In this document: positions 38,424 through 46,832 of the stretch, one piece after another
Layout of the letters: each line of letters opens with the position of its first letter
How positions within the stretch are numbered: the stretch's first letter is position 1
Assembly (NCBI GenBank): GCA_910579455.1
Contig: CAJTUT010000001.1
Span: 62,001-126,000 of the forward strand
Direction: 5' to 3'
Source of the DNA: an uncultured Bacilli bacterium
GTDB taxonomy: Bacteria > Bacillota_I > Bacilli_A > RF39 > UBA660
Length of the DNA: 64,000 nt
Notes under the pieces: generated by a model
What the model was told of the DNA's origin: nothing
The model's input: only the letters and a program-made list of their open reading frames with translations
Databases searched by the model: none
Made by a program: the position numbers and the translations under genes

Positions 38424-38432
38424 TGTTATAAT
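38424..38432 (+). promoter_or_regulatory. Extended -10 promoter of rfbB
   Basis: TGTTATAAT lies 23 bp before the ATG, with Shine-Dalgarno AGAGGAGGT between. Confidence 0.6.
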
Positions 38433-38455
38433 AAATGTATTAGAGGAGGTAGAAT

Positions 38456-39460
38456 ATGAAATTTTTAGTAACTGGGGGAGCTGGATTTATAGGAAGTAAT
38501 TATATGCATTATGTAGTAGAAAAGTACCCAAATGATTCTTTTGTTTGTTTAGATGCTTTAACTTATGCTGGAAATTACAATAATATCAAGGATTTAGAAG
38601 GAAAGAAAAATTTTACTTTTGTAAAAGGAGACATTACTAATAGAGATTTTATCGATGAGTTATTTAAAAAAGAACAATTTGATATTGTGATTAACTTTGC
38701 AGCGGAATCTCATGTGGATAATTCAATCAAAAACCCAGGAATATTTTTAACTACGAATATAATTGGAACACAAGTATTGATGGATGCCTCCATCAAATAT
38801 AATATTAAAAGGTATCATCAAGTCTCAACAGATGAGGTATATGGAGATTTACCACTCGATAGACCTGATTTATTATTTACAGAGGATACTCCAATTCATA
38901 CCTCAAGTCCTTATTCATCTTCTAAAGCAGGAGCAGACTTACTAGTTAATGCTTATCATAGAACCTTTGGTCTACCTACTACCATTAGTAGATGTTCTAA
39001 TAACTATGGACCTTATCAATTTCCAGAAAAGTTAATTCCTGTTGTAATCTCAAAGGCTTTAAAAAATGAAAAAATCCCTGTATATGGAAACGGTAGCAAT
39101 GTAAGAGACTGGATCCATGTCATTGATCATAATATAGGAGTGGACTTAATTGTTAGAAATGGGAAAGTAGGAGAAGTTTATAATTTAGGAGGACACTCTG
39201 AGAAAACTAGTTTAGATGTTGTAAAAATTATATTAAAACAAATGGGGAAAAGTGAAGAGTTAATTACTTTTGTTGAGGATAGAAAAGGACATGATTTAAG
39301 ATATGCGATTGACTCTACCAAAGCAGAAAAAGAATTAGGTTGGGATAGGACCTATACTTTTGAAAAAGGAATTAAAGAAACTGTAGATTGGTATTTAAAA
39401 AATACAGATTGGCTCGATAATATTTTATCAGGAGAATATAAACAAGCCTATAAAGACTAA
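38456..39460 (+). CDS. rfbB: dTDP-glucose 4,6-dehydratase
   Basis: RmlB/RfbB converts dTDP-glucose to dTDP-4-keto-6-deoxyglucose, the second step to dTDP-L-rhamnose. This 334-residue SDR enzyme has GGAGFIGSNY (7-16), FAAESHVDNSI, STDEVYGD with the catalytic Thr125-Asp126-Glu127, and SPYSSSKAG with Tyr153/Lys157. RCSNNYGPYQFPEKLIP and VRDWIHVIDH are intact. It is separated from rfbA and the RmlC-RmlD fusion by the YdjGHI-like triad, the SGNH gene and galE, and has its own promoter and terminator. Confidence 0.97.
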   Translation: MKFLVTGGAGFIGSNYMHYVVEKYPNDSFVCLDALTYAGNYNNIKDLEGKKNFTFVKGDITNRDFIDELFKKEQFDIVINFAAESHVDNSIKNPGIFLTTNIIGTQVLMDASIKYNIKRYHQVSTDEVYGDLPLDRPDLLFTEDTPIHTSSPYSSSKAGADLLVNAYHRTFGLPTTISRCSNNYGPYQFPEKLIPVVISKALKNEKIPVYGNGSNVRDWIHVIDHNIGVDLIVRNGKVGEVYNLGGHSEKTSLDVVKIILKQMGKSEELITFVEDRKGHDLRYAIDSTKAEKELGWDRTYTFEKGIKETVDWYLKNTDWLDNILSGEYKQAYKD

Positions 39461-39480
39461 AAAAATAGTCTTTTTTCTTT
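39452..39480 (+). terminator. Intrinsic terminator overlapping the rfbB stop
   Basis: AAAGACTA (39452-39459) pairs with TAGTCTTT (39466-39473) around six A, and the right arm runs into TTTTTTCTTT. The rfbB TAA (39458-39460) is in the left arm and loop. Confidence 0.75.
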
Positions 39481-39497
39481 TACCAGTATTTCCTTTA

Positions 39498-39506
39498 TGA
39501 TATAAT
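39498..39506 (+). promoter_or_regulatory. Extended -10 promoter of the acyltransferase gene
   Basis: TGATATAAT lies 25 bp before the ATG at 39532. No clear -35. Confidence 0.55.
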
Positions 39507-39531
39507 TGGAATAGGGAAAGTAGGTTGTAGT

Positions 39532-40677
39532 ATGGAAAAAGAAAAGAAGATAAGACAGTCTAATTTTGAATTGATGAGAATTTTATCCATGTTCATGATC
39601 ATCTTGTGGCATATTTTAAGAGGAGATGGTCATGGGAATGTCATTGTAAACTGTGAAAGAGATTCATTAAGACTGATATTTGAATTTATGATGTTTTTAA
39701 TGGTGGTACATGTAAACTCTTATGTTTTATTAACTGGTTATTTTCAATGTAAGAGTAAATACCAAATGTCTAAGTTATTTAAAAATATCAATATGATGTG
39801 GTTTTATCGAGTGGTATTACTTATATTTTTAGTTGTTATTAATGTGTGGCATCCAACTCATATTGAAATTTTTAGAAATGTTTTTCCACTTGATTTAGGT
39901 TTTTATTGGTTTATGGATGTTTATATTTTACTTTATTGTATGAGTCCTATTATCAATCAATATATAGCAAAAGCAAATAAGAATGAATTCAGAAAAGCTA
40001 TTGGTATTTTACTTATTATCTTTTCAATATTACCCTATATTACGGGACTTAAAACTTTATACAATGATGGTTATTCTTTATATAACTTTGTTTTGTTATA
40101 CTTAATAGGTGCTTATTTAAGAAAATATCCACTAAAGGAAAGTTATGTATTTAAAAATATTTCTAAAAATTTATTTCAGCTTATTTGTATTATTATTTTC
40201 TTTGGGTGTGCTTTATTTAACTTTTTGTTTACTCAATTTGGAAGTAGTATTACTTCCTTTGGAAATTTATTTCATGAAATTGGATCCAATCTAACTACAA
40301 CTTCTTTGGCCTATAGTAATCCATTTGCCATTATTCAAACTATTGTTTATTTTTGTTTTTTTGAAACATTAAGCTTTAAAAGTTCCTTTGTTAATAAAGC
40401 ATCTTCCCTTACGCTAGGGATTTATTTGATCCATAATAATATACAAGTAAGACACAATATTTATAAATGGTTAAAGATAGATCATGGGCCGATTTATTCT
40501 TATAAATTTATTTTTTATGTTTTTGCCATGGCAATACTGATCTATACTGTGTGTTCATTGATTGAACTGGTAAGACAGATTTTATTTCAGTTTATTTACA
40601 AAAGAAAGTTATGCTGTCAATGGAGAAAAAAGTATCGAGGTTTTATTGATAACTGTGGAATGAAGGTAAATTGGTAA
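39532..40677 (+). CDS. Acyltransferase-3 family membrane protein (OafA/WecH-like)
   Basis: This 381-residue integral membrane protein has about ten helices. The N-terminus has the family motif R-X10-H as Arg16 and His27 (LMRILSMFMIILWH). WFMDVYILLYCMSPIIN is a second conserved stretch. Such enzymes O-acetylate or O-acylate sugars of surface polysaccharides, taking the acyl group across the membrane. There is no fused SGNH domain, but a separate SGNH protein is encoded at 36536. It is a single-gene unit with its own promoter. Confidence 0.87.
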   Translation: MEKEKKIRQSNFELMRILSMFMIILWHILRGDGHGNVIVNCERDSLRLIFEFMMFLMVVHVNSYVLLTGYFQCKSKYQMSKLFKNINMMWFYRVVLLIFLVVINVWHPTHIEIFRNVFPLDLGFYWFMDVYILLYCMSPIINQYIAKANKNEFRKAIGILLIIFSILPYITGLKTLYNDGYSLYNFVLLYLIGAYLRKYPLKESYVFKNISKNLFQLICIIIFFGCALFNFLFTQFGSSITSFGNLFHEIGSNLTTTSLAYSNPFAIIQTIVYFCFFETLSFKSSFVNKASSLTLGIYLIHNNIQVRHNIYKWLKIDHGPIYSYKFIFYVFAMAILIYTVCSLIELVRQILFQFIYKRKLCCQWRKKYRGFIDNCGMKVNW

Positions 40678-40727
40678 TTATTAAGAGTTGAAAACACTTT
40701 TAGAAAATAGTAAAAAGATCGAATCTA

Positions 40728-40736
40728 TGGTATACT
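40728..40736 (+). promoter_or_regulatory. Extended -10 promoter of the ABC exporter and glycosyltransferase operon
   Basis: TGGTATACT lies 32 bp before the ATG at 40769. From here the genes run with short gaps or overlaps to about 48.7 kb. Confidence 0.55.
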
Positions 40737-40768
40737 AAATAAGAAAGATATTGTATATGGAGGAGTAT

Positions 40769-41515
40769 ATGAAGAAAAAACAAGACAATGAATATGCAAT
40801 GATAGTTGATGATGTGTCAAAAAAGTTTAAAATATATTATGATAAGCCCAATACCTTAAAGGAAAGATTAGTATTTTGGAATAAAACAAGATTGAATTAT
40901 CATCAAGTGTTAAAAAATATTAACATCAAAATCAAAAAAGGAGAGACGGTGGCTTTAATCGGTGTCAATGGAAGCGGCAAGTCTACCTTATTAAAACTCA
41001 TGACAAAGATCATTTACCCAACAACAGGAAAAATTATCACCCATGGAAAATTAACTTCTCTTTTAGAATTAGGAGCAGGCTTTCATCCTGACTTTACAGG
41101 GCGTGAAAATATTTATTTTAATGCCTCTATTTTTGGACTTACTGCCTCAGAAATTGATAAAAGAGTTCAAGATATTATTGATTTTTCGGAATTAGGGGAG
41201 TTTATCGATACTCCAGTTAGAACGTATTCATCTGGTATGTATATGCGTCTTGCGTTTTCAGTTGCTATCAATGTAGATGCTGAAATTTTACTAATTGATG
41301 AAATCTTAGCAGTGGGAGATCAACACTTTCAAGATAAATGTTTTGAAAAATTACAAGAATTAAAGAAAAGTGATAAAACAATTGTGATTGTCAGTCATAG
41401 CTTAGATGCAGTCAAAAAATTATGTGATAGGGGAATTTGGATTTATAATGGTGAAGTAAAAAAAGATGGGAATATTAAAAAAGTGATTGACGAATACTTA
41501 AAGGTGTGTGGTTAA
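40769..41515 (+). CDS. Polysaccharide ABC exporter, ATP-binding subunit (TagH/Wzt-like)
   Basis: This 248-residue ATPase has Walker A GVNGSGKST (65-73), the signature YSSGMYMRLAF, Walker B ILLIDEILAVGD and the switch His in VSHSLDA. The extended N-terminal region before Walker A (DKPNTLKERLVFWN) and the GAGFHPDFTGRENIY stretch are typical of teichoic-acid and O-antigen exporters. It stops after the ATPase core, lacking the C-terminal carbohydrate-binding domain of many Wzt proteins. The start at 40769 follows GGAGGAG (40759-40765). The permease gene begins 1 bp after its stop. Confidence 0.93.
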   Translation: MKKKQDNEYAMIVDDVSKKFKIYYDKPNTLKERLVFWNKTRLNYHQVLKNINIKIKKGETVALIGVNGSGKSTLLKLMTKIIYPTTGKIITHGKLTSLLELGAGFHPDFTGRENIYFNASIFGLTASEIDKRVQDIIDFSELGEFIDTPVRTYSSGMYMRLAFSVAINVDAEILLIDEILAVGDQHFQDKCFEKLQELKKSDKTIVIVSHSLDAVKKLCDRGIWIYNGEVKKDGNIKKVIDEYLKVCG

Positions 41516-41516
41516 G

Positions 41517-42284
41517 ATGTTTAAAGAGTTATATAATTATAGACAACTTTTAAAAAGCAATGTAAGTAAAGAAATAAGAGGAAAATATAAGGGCTCTTTT
41601 TTAGGCGTTTTATGGAGTTTTGTAAATCCACTATTAATGACTTTAGTCTATGCAATTGTATTTCCCTTTATTTTAAAATCCACCCAACCACATTATGTTA
41701 CCTTCATTGTGATTGCAATTCTTCCTTGGACTTGGTTTACTTCTGTTATATCACAGGGAACTAATACCATCGTTGTAAATGGTGGTATTATTAAAAAGGT
41801 ATACTTTCCAAGAGAAATTTTACCAATTTCTATTGTAACAAGTGGGTTAATTAACTTTCTAATTTCCTGTTTAATTATTGCAATTTTCTTAATTTTTAGT
41901 GGGATTGGTTTTAGTTTTTATATTGTACTTTTACCACTGATTGTAATCATCCAATATATTTTACAACTAGGATTAATTTTTATTACTAGTTCTATTGATG
42001 TCTATATTAGGGATGCAGAATATATTATTTCCTTTTTCGTATCCATGATTTTTTATGGAACACCAATTTTATATTCTTCTTCTTTGTTTCCCGAGAAGGT
42101 CAGTTGGTTATTAAAGCTAAACCCTTTAACTACCATCATAGAATCCTATCGAGATATTTTTTACTATCAACAACTTCCTGATTTACAAGGTTTAGGAATT
42201 CTATTTTTCGTGAGTTGTTTGATTTTATTAATTGGTTATAAGATATTTAAAAAATTAGAAAAAGGTTTTGCAGAGGAGTTATAA
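41517..42284 (+). CDS. Polysaccharide ABC exporter, permease subunit (TagG/Wzm-like)
   Basis: This 255-residue ABC-2 permease has six membrane helices. The N-terminal cytoplasmic helix (LYNYRQLLKSNVSKEIRGKY) is followed by GSFLGVLWSFVNPLLMTLVY, the family signature, and later IYIRDAEYIISF and YGTPILYSS. With the ATPase it flips lipid-linked glycan made on the inside. The frame is open from a GTG at 41508, but AAGGTG at 41501-41506 points to ATG 41517. The next gene starts 1 bp after its stop. Confidence 0.93.
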   Translation: MFKELYNYRQLLKSNVSKEIRGKYKGSFLGVLWSFVNPLLMTLVYAIVFPFILKSTQPHYVTFIVIAILPWTWFTSVISQGTNTIVVNGGIIKKVYFPREILPISIVTSGLINFLISCLIIAIFLIFSGIGFSFYIVLLPLIVIIQYILQLGLIFITSSIDVYIRDAEYIISFFVSMIFYGTPILYSSSLFPEKVSWLLKLNPLTTIIESYRDIFYYQQLPDLQGLGILFFVSCLILLIGYKIFKKLEKGFAEEL

Positions 42285-42285
42285 T

Positions 42286-43152
42286 ATGGCACGTAAAAAA
42301 AATATAAAAATAGCAGGGATTGTAACGCTATATAATCCAACAGATCAAGATATTAAAAATATCAATACTTATCTTGATGATCTGGATAAGTTATATATTA
42401 TTGACAATACAGAGGGTAAGGATAATAAAAAACGAATCCCTAAAAATGAAAAAATAAAGTATCAATTTAAAAATGAAAATGTAGGAGTAGCGACTGCCTT
42501 AAATATGGGAGCAGAGTTTGCAATAAAAGAGGGATATTCTTATTTACTTACGATGGATCAAGATACGACCTTTAAGCCTGGTGTAATGGAAAAACTAAAA
42601 GAAGTAATGAGATCTACTGATATGAAAGATATTGCAATCGTTACCCCTTGGCATAATACCAAACTATTAGATCAAAAACCAAAGGAAGAGTTTGATGATC
42701 CACACGATGTGATGACCTCAGGAAATATTCTAAATTTAGATATTTGGAAAAAGTTAGGGGGATTTAAAGATGAGTTTTTTATTGATGGAATTGATATTGA
42801 ATATTGCCTAAATATTCATAAAAATGGATACAAAATTCTAAGAGTGAATTCAGTAGAGATTGACCATAATTTAGGGGATATTTTCTATAAAAAAATAAGA
42901 GGTAGATTATTTTTATGTACCAATCATGCTGCGTTTAGAAGGTATTATATCATGAGGAATTATCACTATATTTGCGATATGTATCAAGATTATGATCCTA
43001 AATATTGCTATAGTCTAGTTAGTCAAAGACATAATATGATTGGCGTATTACTTTTTGAAAAGGATAAGTATAGAAAAATTAAGAACTATATCAAAGGATA
43101 TCTTGATTACAAGAAAGGAATCAAAGGAAAGATCCCTAGCAATAAAACATAG
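42286..43152 (+). CDS. Family 2 glycosyltransferase, rhamnosyltransferase-like (copy 1 of a tandem pair)
   Basis: This 288-residue GT-A enzyme has IAGIVTLYNPT at the N-terminus, then YIIDNTEG, NVGVATALNMGA, and the metal site LTMDQDTTF. MTSGNILNLDIWKKLGGF and FFIDGIDIEYC form the acceptor-side region. This pattern is typical of dTDP-rhamnose:glycan rhamnosyltransferases. AGAGGAG sets the ATG at 42286, although the frame is open from 42268. The following gene is a close paralogue, with long stretches identical in DNA. Confidence 0.9.
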   Translation: MARKKNIKIAGIVTLYNPTDQDIKNINTYLDDLDKLYIIDNTEGKDNKKRIPKNEKIKYQFKNENVGVATALNMGAEFAIKEGYSYLLTMDQDTTFKPGVMEKLKEVMRSTDMKDIAIVTPWHNTKLLDQKPKEEFDDPHDVMTSGNILNLDIWKKLGGFKDEFFIDGIDIEYCLNIHKNGYKILRVNSVEIDHNLGDIFYKKIRGRLFLCTNHAAFRRYYIMRNYHYICDMYQDYDPKYCYSLVSQRHNMIGVLLFEKDKYRKIKNYIKGYLDYKKGIKGKIPSNKT

Positions 43153-43166
43153 TAAAGGAGCTATTT

Positions 43167-44030
43167 ATGGCAAGAAGTAAAAATATAAAAATAGCAGGAG
43201 TTGTAACATTATATAATCCAACAGATCAAGATATTGAAAATATCAATACTTATCTCAAGGATATCGATAAGTTATATGTTATTGATAACACAGAAGGCTA
43301 TAATAATGAAGCAAGAATTCCTAAGAGTAAAAAAATAAAGTATCAATTTAAAAATGAAAATATAGGAGTCGCAACAGCCTTAAATATGGGTGCAAAGTTT
43401 GCAATAAAAGAGGGATATTCTTATTTACTTACAATGGATCAAGATACGACTTTTAAACCTGGTGTGATGGAAAGACTGAAAGAGGCCATTAATAAATTTG
43501 ATATGAAAAAAGTAGGAATTATCACCCCTTGGCATAATACCAAAGTGTCAATTGCAGAAATTGATGAGGAATATGATTATCCACCAACTATTATGACCTC
43601 AGGAAATATCCTAAATTTAGATATTTGGAAGAAGTTAGGTGGATTTAAAGATGAGTTCTTTATTGATGGAATTGATATTGAGTATAGCCTAAACTTACGT
43701 AAACATGGGTATCAAATTGTAAGAGTAGTAAATGCTAAAATTGATCATGAATTAGGAGATATTCAATATAAAAAGCTTTTTGGAAAAACCTATCTTTGTA
43801 GTAATTATCCTGCAATTAGGAGATACTATATTATGCGAAACAATCATTATATATTTGATATGTATAAAGATTTTGATCCTAATATTTGTTGGTCCTTATT
43901 AGAACAGAAAAAGCATATGAAAAGTGTCTTATTATTTGAAAAAGATAAGTTTAGAAAAATCAGGAATTATTTTAGAGGATTAAGAGATTATAAAAAAGGT
44001 ATCAAAGGAAAATATCCATATAAAAATTAA
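43167..44030 (+). CDS. Family 2 glycosyltransferase, rhamnosyltransferase-like (copy 2 of a tandem pair)
   Basis: This 287-residue protein is collinear with the preceding enzyme over its whole length. The same motifs recur: VTLYNPTDQDI, VATALNMGA, LTMDQDTTF, SGNILNLDIWKKLGGF and FFIDGIDIEY. The largest differences are in the central loop after TPWHNTK and in the C-terminal third, which often sets acceptor choice. Shine-Dalgarno AAAGGAG. It probably adds another rhamnose (or related sugar) to the same glycan with a different linkage, which is inference. Confidence 0.9.
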   Translation: MARSKNIKIAGVVTLYNPTDQDIENINTYLKDIDKLYVIDNTEGYNNEARIPKSKKIKYQFKNENIGVATALNMGAKFAIKEGYSYLLTMDQDTTFKPGVMERLKEAINKFDMKKVGIITPWHNTKVSIAEIDEEYDYPPTIMTSGNILNLDIWKKLGGFKDEFFIDGIDIEYSLNLRKHGYQIVRVVNAKIDHELGDIQYKKLFGKTYLCSNYPAIRRYYIMRNNHYIFDMYKDFDPNICWSLLEQKKHMKSVLLFEKDKFRKIRNYFRGLRDYKKGIKGKYPYKN

Positions 44031-44045
44031 TGGAGGTAAAATAAG

Positions 44046-46223
44046 ATGTATAGAGTAAAAGAATTGATGAAGAAGGTAATAAGGACTTTAAGGGAAGAGG
44101 GTTTTGTTGAATTAGTAAAAAAAAGTTTTCGCTTTATTGCTTATAAAGTAGGTAGCTTAAATCGCAAATACGATGATGGTTTTAAGGATATTTTATTCAT
44201 TAATGGATGTAGTCTTCCTCATCCGCAAAGGTATCGTGTTACCCATCAAATAGAACAATTAGAGTCTTATGGAATCAGTTGTGATAAAGTAGATTATGAT
44301 AAACTAACACTGGATAAAATTAGATATTTCAGAGGCTTTGTTTTTTATAGATGTCCTATTACTCCAGTAGTAGAAGAGTTTATAAAAATAGCCAAAGAAA
44401 ATAATAAAACCTGTTTTTATGATATTGATGATTTGGTATTTGATTTAGAACATACTAAGATGATTAAATTTTTAGATACTATGTCAAAAGAAGAAAGAGA
44501 CCTATATAATGATGGGGTCACTCGAATGGGGAAGACACTGGATTTATGTGAATATGGGATCGCTTCTACTAAAAGACTTCAAAAGGAGATGGCTAAACAT
44601 TTAAAAGATGTTCATATTAATAGAAATGTAGCTAGTGAAGAAATGGTTAAATATTCACAACTTGCATTAGAAGAAGTACAAAAAAATTCGGATAAGATTA
44701 TTATGGGATATTTATCTGGTAGCATTACTCATAATGATGACTTTAAGCTAATTATGCCCAGTATTGTTAAATTATTAAAAAAATATGATCATTTATATTT
44801 AGAAATTGTAGGTTTATTAGATTTACCTGAGGAAATGGAAGAGGTGAAAGAAAAAGTAATCACTGCACCATTTATGGATTGGAAACAACTTCCTAAATTA
44901 ATTCGTTCTATTGATATTAATCTAGCACCATTAGAAGATACGATTTTTAATGAGGCGAAGTCAGAAAACAAATGGACAGAGGCAGCCTTAGTTAAAATCC
45001 CTACAGTTGCTTCTAATGTAGGGGCATTTAAAACTATGATCCAAGATGGGGTAACAGGACTTCTTTTTCATAATGCAGAAGAGTTTGAAAAGAAAATGTC
45101 ACAACTAATTGAGGATAAAAACTTTCGTGAAGAGATTGCTGCTAAGGCCTATGATGAAGTGATGAAAAAAAGTATTACAACAACTTCAGGTAGAGAAGTG
45201 GCAGAGTTTATAAAAAGTAAGTTAAGAAGAAATATATGCTTTGTCCTACCTTCTCCTAATATTAGTGGCGGAAATATGGTGACCATCAAGCATGGAATGT
45301 TATTAAAGAAAAAAGGGTATGATGTAACTTTAATTAATATCAATAAAGAAACTAAAAAAGTAGATAAGCTTTATGAAGGAGAAGATTACTTATTTGTAGT
45401 GAAAACTGATAGAACTGAATTTTTAGCCTATTTAGATACTATGGTCGCTACCATGTGGCTAACATTAGAATTTGTTCAGAAATATTATCATTGTAAAAAT
45501 AAGAAATATTTAGTTCAAAATATGGAAGCAGGATTTTATAAGCCAGGAGAGTTCGAAAGAAAACGTGCCAATGCTACTTATTGTAATTTATTAAATATAG
45601 ATTACTTAACCATATCAAAATGGTGCCAAAATTGGCTAAAGGATGATTTTAAAACAGAAGCAAAATATGCTCCAAATGGAATTGATTTAGGTCTTTTTCC
45701 TGCAAGAAAAAGAACCTTTAATGGAAAAGTGAAAATATTAATAGAAGGCAATTGTAAAGATCATTACAAAAATGTAGATGAAAGTTTTATGATTGCCAAT
45801 CGACTAGATAAAGAAAAGTATGAAATTCATTATTTATCTTATGAAAAGGAACCAAAGTCATGGTATCAAGTGGACAAATTTTATCATAAAGTTCCTCATG
45901 ATGAAGTAGGAAAAATATATAATGAATGTGATATTTTAATAAAAACTAGCATTTTAGAAAGCTTTTCTTATCCACCACTTGAAATGATGGCAACAGGTGG
46001 ATTTGTAGTTGCCTTACAAAATGATGGGAATCAGGAATATTTAAAGGATAGAGAAAACTGTCTGATTTATGAACAAGGAAATATAGAAGAAGCCATTTCA
46101 AAGATAGAAGAGTTAACTTCTAATAAAAAATTACGAGACCATTTACAGAAGAATGGTTTAAAAACAGCAAAAAGTCGTGAATGGAAAAAAATAGAAAAGA
46201 ACATTTTAGAACTATATCAATAA
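44046..46223 (+). CDS. Two-domain glycosyltransferase (GT4-type, WsaF-like second half)
   Basis: This 725-residue cytoplasmic enzyme has two GT-B halves. Residues about 45-390 contain YLSGSITHNDDFKLIMPSI, INLAPLEDTIFNEAKSENKW and TVASNVGAFKTMI, as in GT4 enzymes that work on wall glycans. Residues about 395-725 contain SPNISGGNMVTIKHGMLL, APNGIDLGLFPARKR, IEGNCKDHYKNVDESF and TSILESFSYPPLEMMATGG, resembling the rhamnosyltransferase WsaF. One polypeptide therefore probably makes two linkages. Shine-Dalgarno GGAGGT. It is in the same operon as the rhamnosyltransferase pair. Confidence 0.83.
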   Translation: MYRVKELMKKVIRTLREEGFVELVKKSFRFIAYKVGSLNRKYDDGFKDILFINGCSLPHPQRYRVTHQIEQLESYGISCDKVDYDKLTLDKIRYFRGFVFYRCPITPVVEEFIKIAKENNKTCFYDIDDLVFDLEHTKMIKFLDTMSKEERDLYNDGVTRMGKTLDLCEYGIASTKRLQKEMAKHLKDVHINRNVASEEMVKYSQLALEEVQKNSDKIIMGYLSGSITHNDDFKLIMPSIVKLLKKYDHLYLEIVGLLDLPEEMEEVKEKVITAPFMDWKQLPKLIRSIDINLAPLEDTIFNEAKSENKWTEAALVKIPTVASNVGAFKTMIQDGVTGLLFHNAEEFEKKMSQLIEDKNFREEIAAKAYDEVMKKSITTTSGREVAEFIKSKLRRNICFVLPSPNISGGNMVTIKHGMLLKKKGYDVTLININKETKKVDKLYEGEDYLFVVKTDRTEFLAYLDTMVATMWLTLEFVQKYYHCKNKKYLVQNMEAGFYKPGEFERKRANATYCNLLNIDYLTISKWCQNWLKDDFKTEAKYAPNGIDLGLFPARKRTFNGKVKILIEGNCKDHYKNVDESFMIANRLDKEKYEIHYLSYEKEPKSWYQVDKFYHKVPHDEVGKIYNECDILIKTSILESFSYPPLEMMATGGFVVALQNDGNQEYLKDRENCLIYEQGNIEEAISKIEELTSNKKLRDHLQKNGLKTAKSREWKKIEKNILELYQ

Positions 46224-46238
46224 AAGGGGTGTTATCAA

Positions 46239-46829
46239 ATGAAAAAAAGTAAGGTAGTACTAATCGCTTATAGTTTGTTGACACTATTATTCGTTATTCT
46301 AGTAATATCACTCATTTTTCCTAAAAGTACATTTTCATCAAAAGCATATGAATTAAAAGATATTACCCCAATTGGCGAAATTTATAATCATGATGTTATA
46401 CAACAACACTTTATTGCAGAGGATGATTATTATAAAGTGGGGATCTTTTTTGCAAATTATGGAAAATTGATCCATCAGGGAAACTTAGTATTAAAAATTA
46501 TGGGCGAAAATAATCAGGAAAAGGTCATAAAAACGAAATTATCAGAACTTGGGGATAATGAATATTACTATTTTAATTATACCTTTAAGAAAAATAAAAA
46601 GTATTCTTTATCATTAACAATTGAAGACTCCAAAGATCCTATTTCCTTATATACAACAAAAGCAAAGGTAAAAGATGCTACCTTAGTATATAAGGGTGAA
46701 AACAGAGAAGATATCATGATACTTTCCTTTTTATACAAGAAAAAGGATTATTTCAAAGTTTGGTATTGTTTGTTTGCCATTACACTTATAGCAGGATATA
46801 TCATCTTAATGAAATGTAATAAGGAGTAG
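46239..46829 (+). CDS. Bitopic membrane protein with an extracytoplasmic beta domain, unknown
   Basis: This 196-residue protein has helices near both ends (about 5-28 and 170-190), with a mainly beta domain between them on the outer side (QQHFIAEDDYYKVGIFFANY, KYSLSLTIEDSKDPI). I do not recognise a family. It stands 4 bp before a DUF2142 protein. The N-terminal outer part of that protein has the same kind of beta domain, so the two may act together on a lipid-linked sugar. That is inference. Shine-Dalgarno AAAGGGGTG. Confidence 0.75.
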   Translation: MKKSKVVLIAYSLLTLLFVILVISLIFPKSTFSSKAYELKDITPIGEIYNHDVIQQHFIAEDDYYKVGIFFANYGKLIHQGNLVLKIMGENNQEKVIKTKLSELGDNEYYYFNYTFKKNKKYSLSLTIEDSKDPISLYTTKAKVKDATLVYKGENREDIMILSFLYKKKDYFKVWYCLFAITLIAGYIILMKCNKE

Positions 46830-46832
46830 ATT

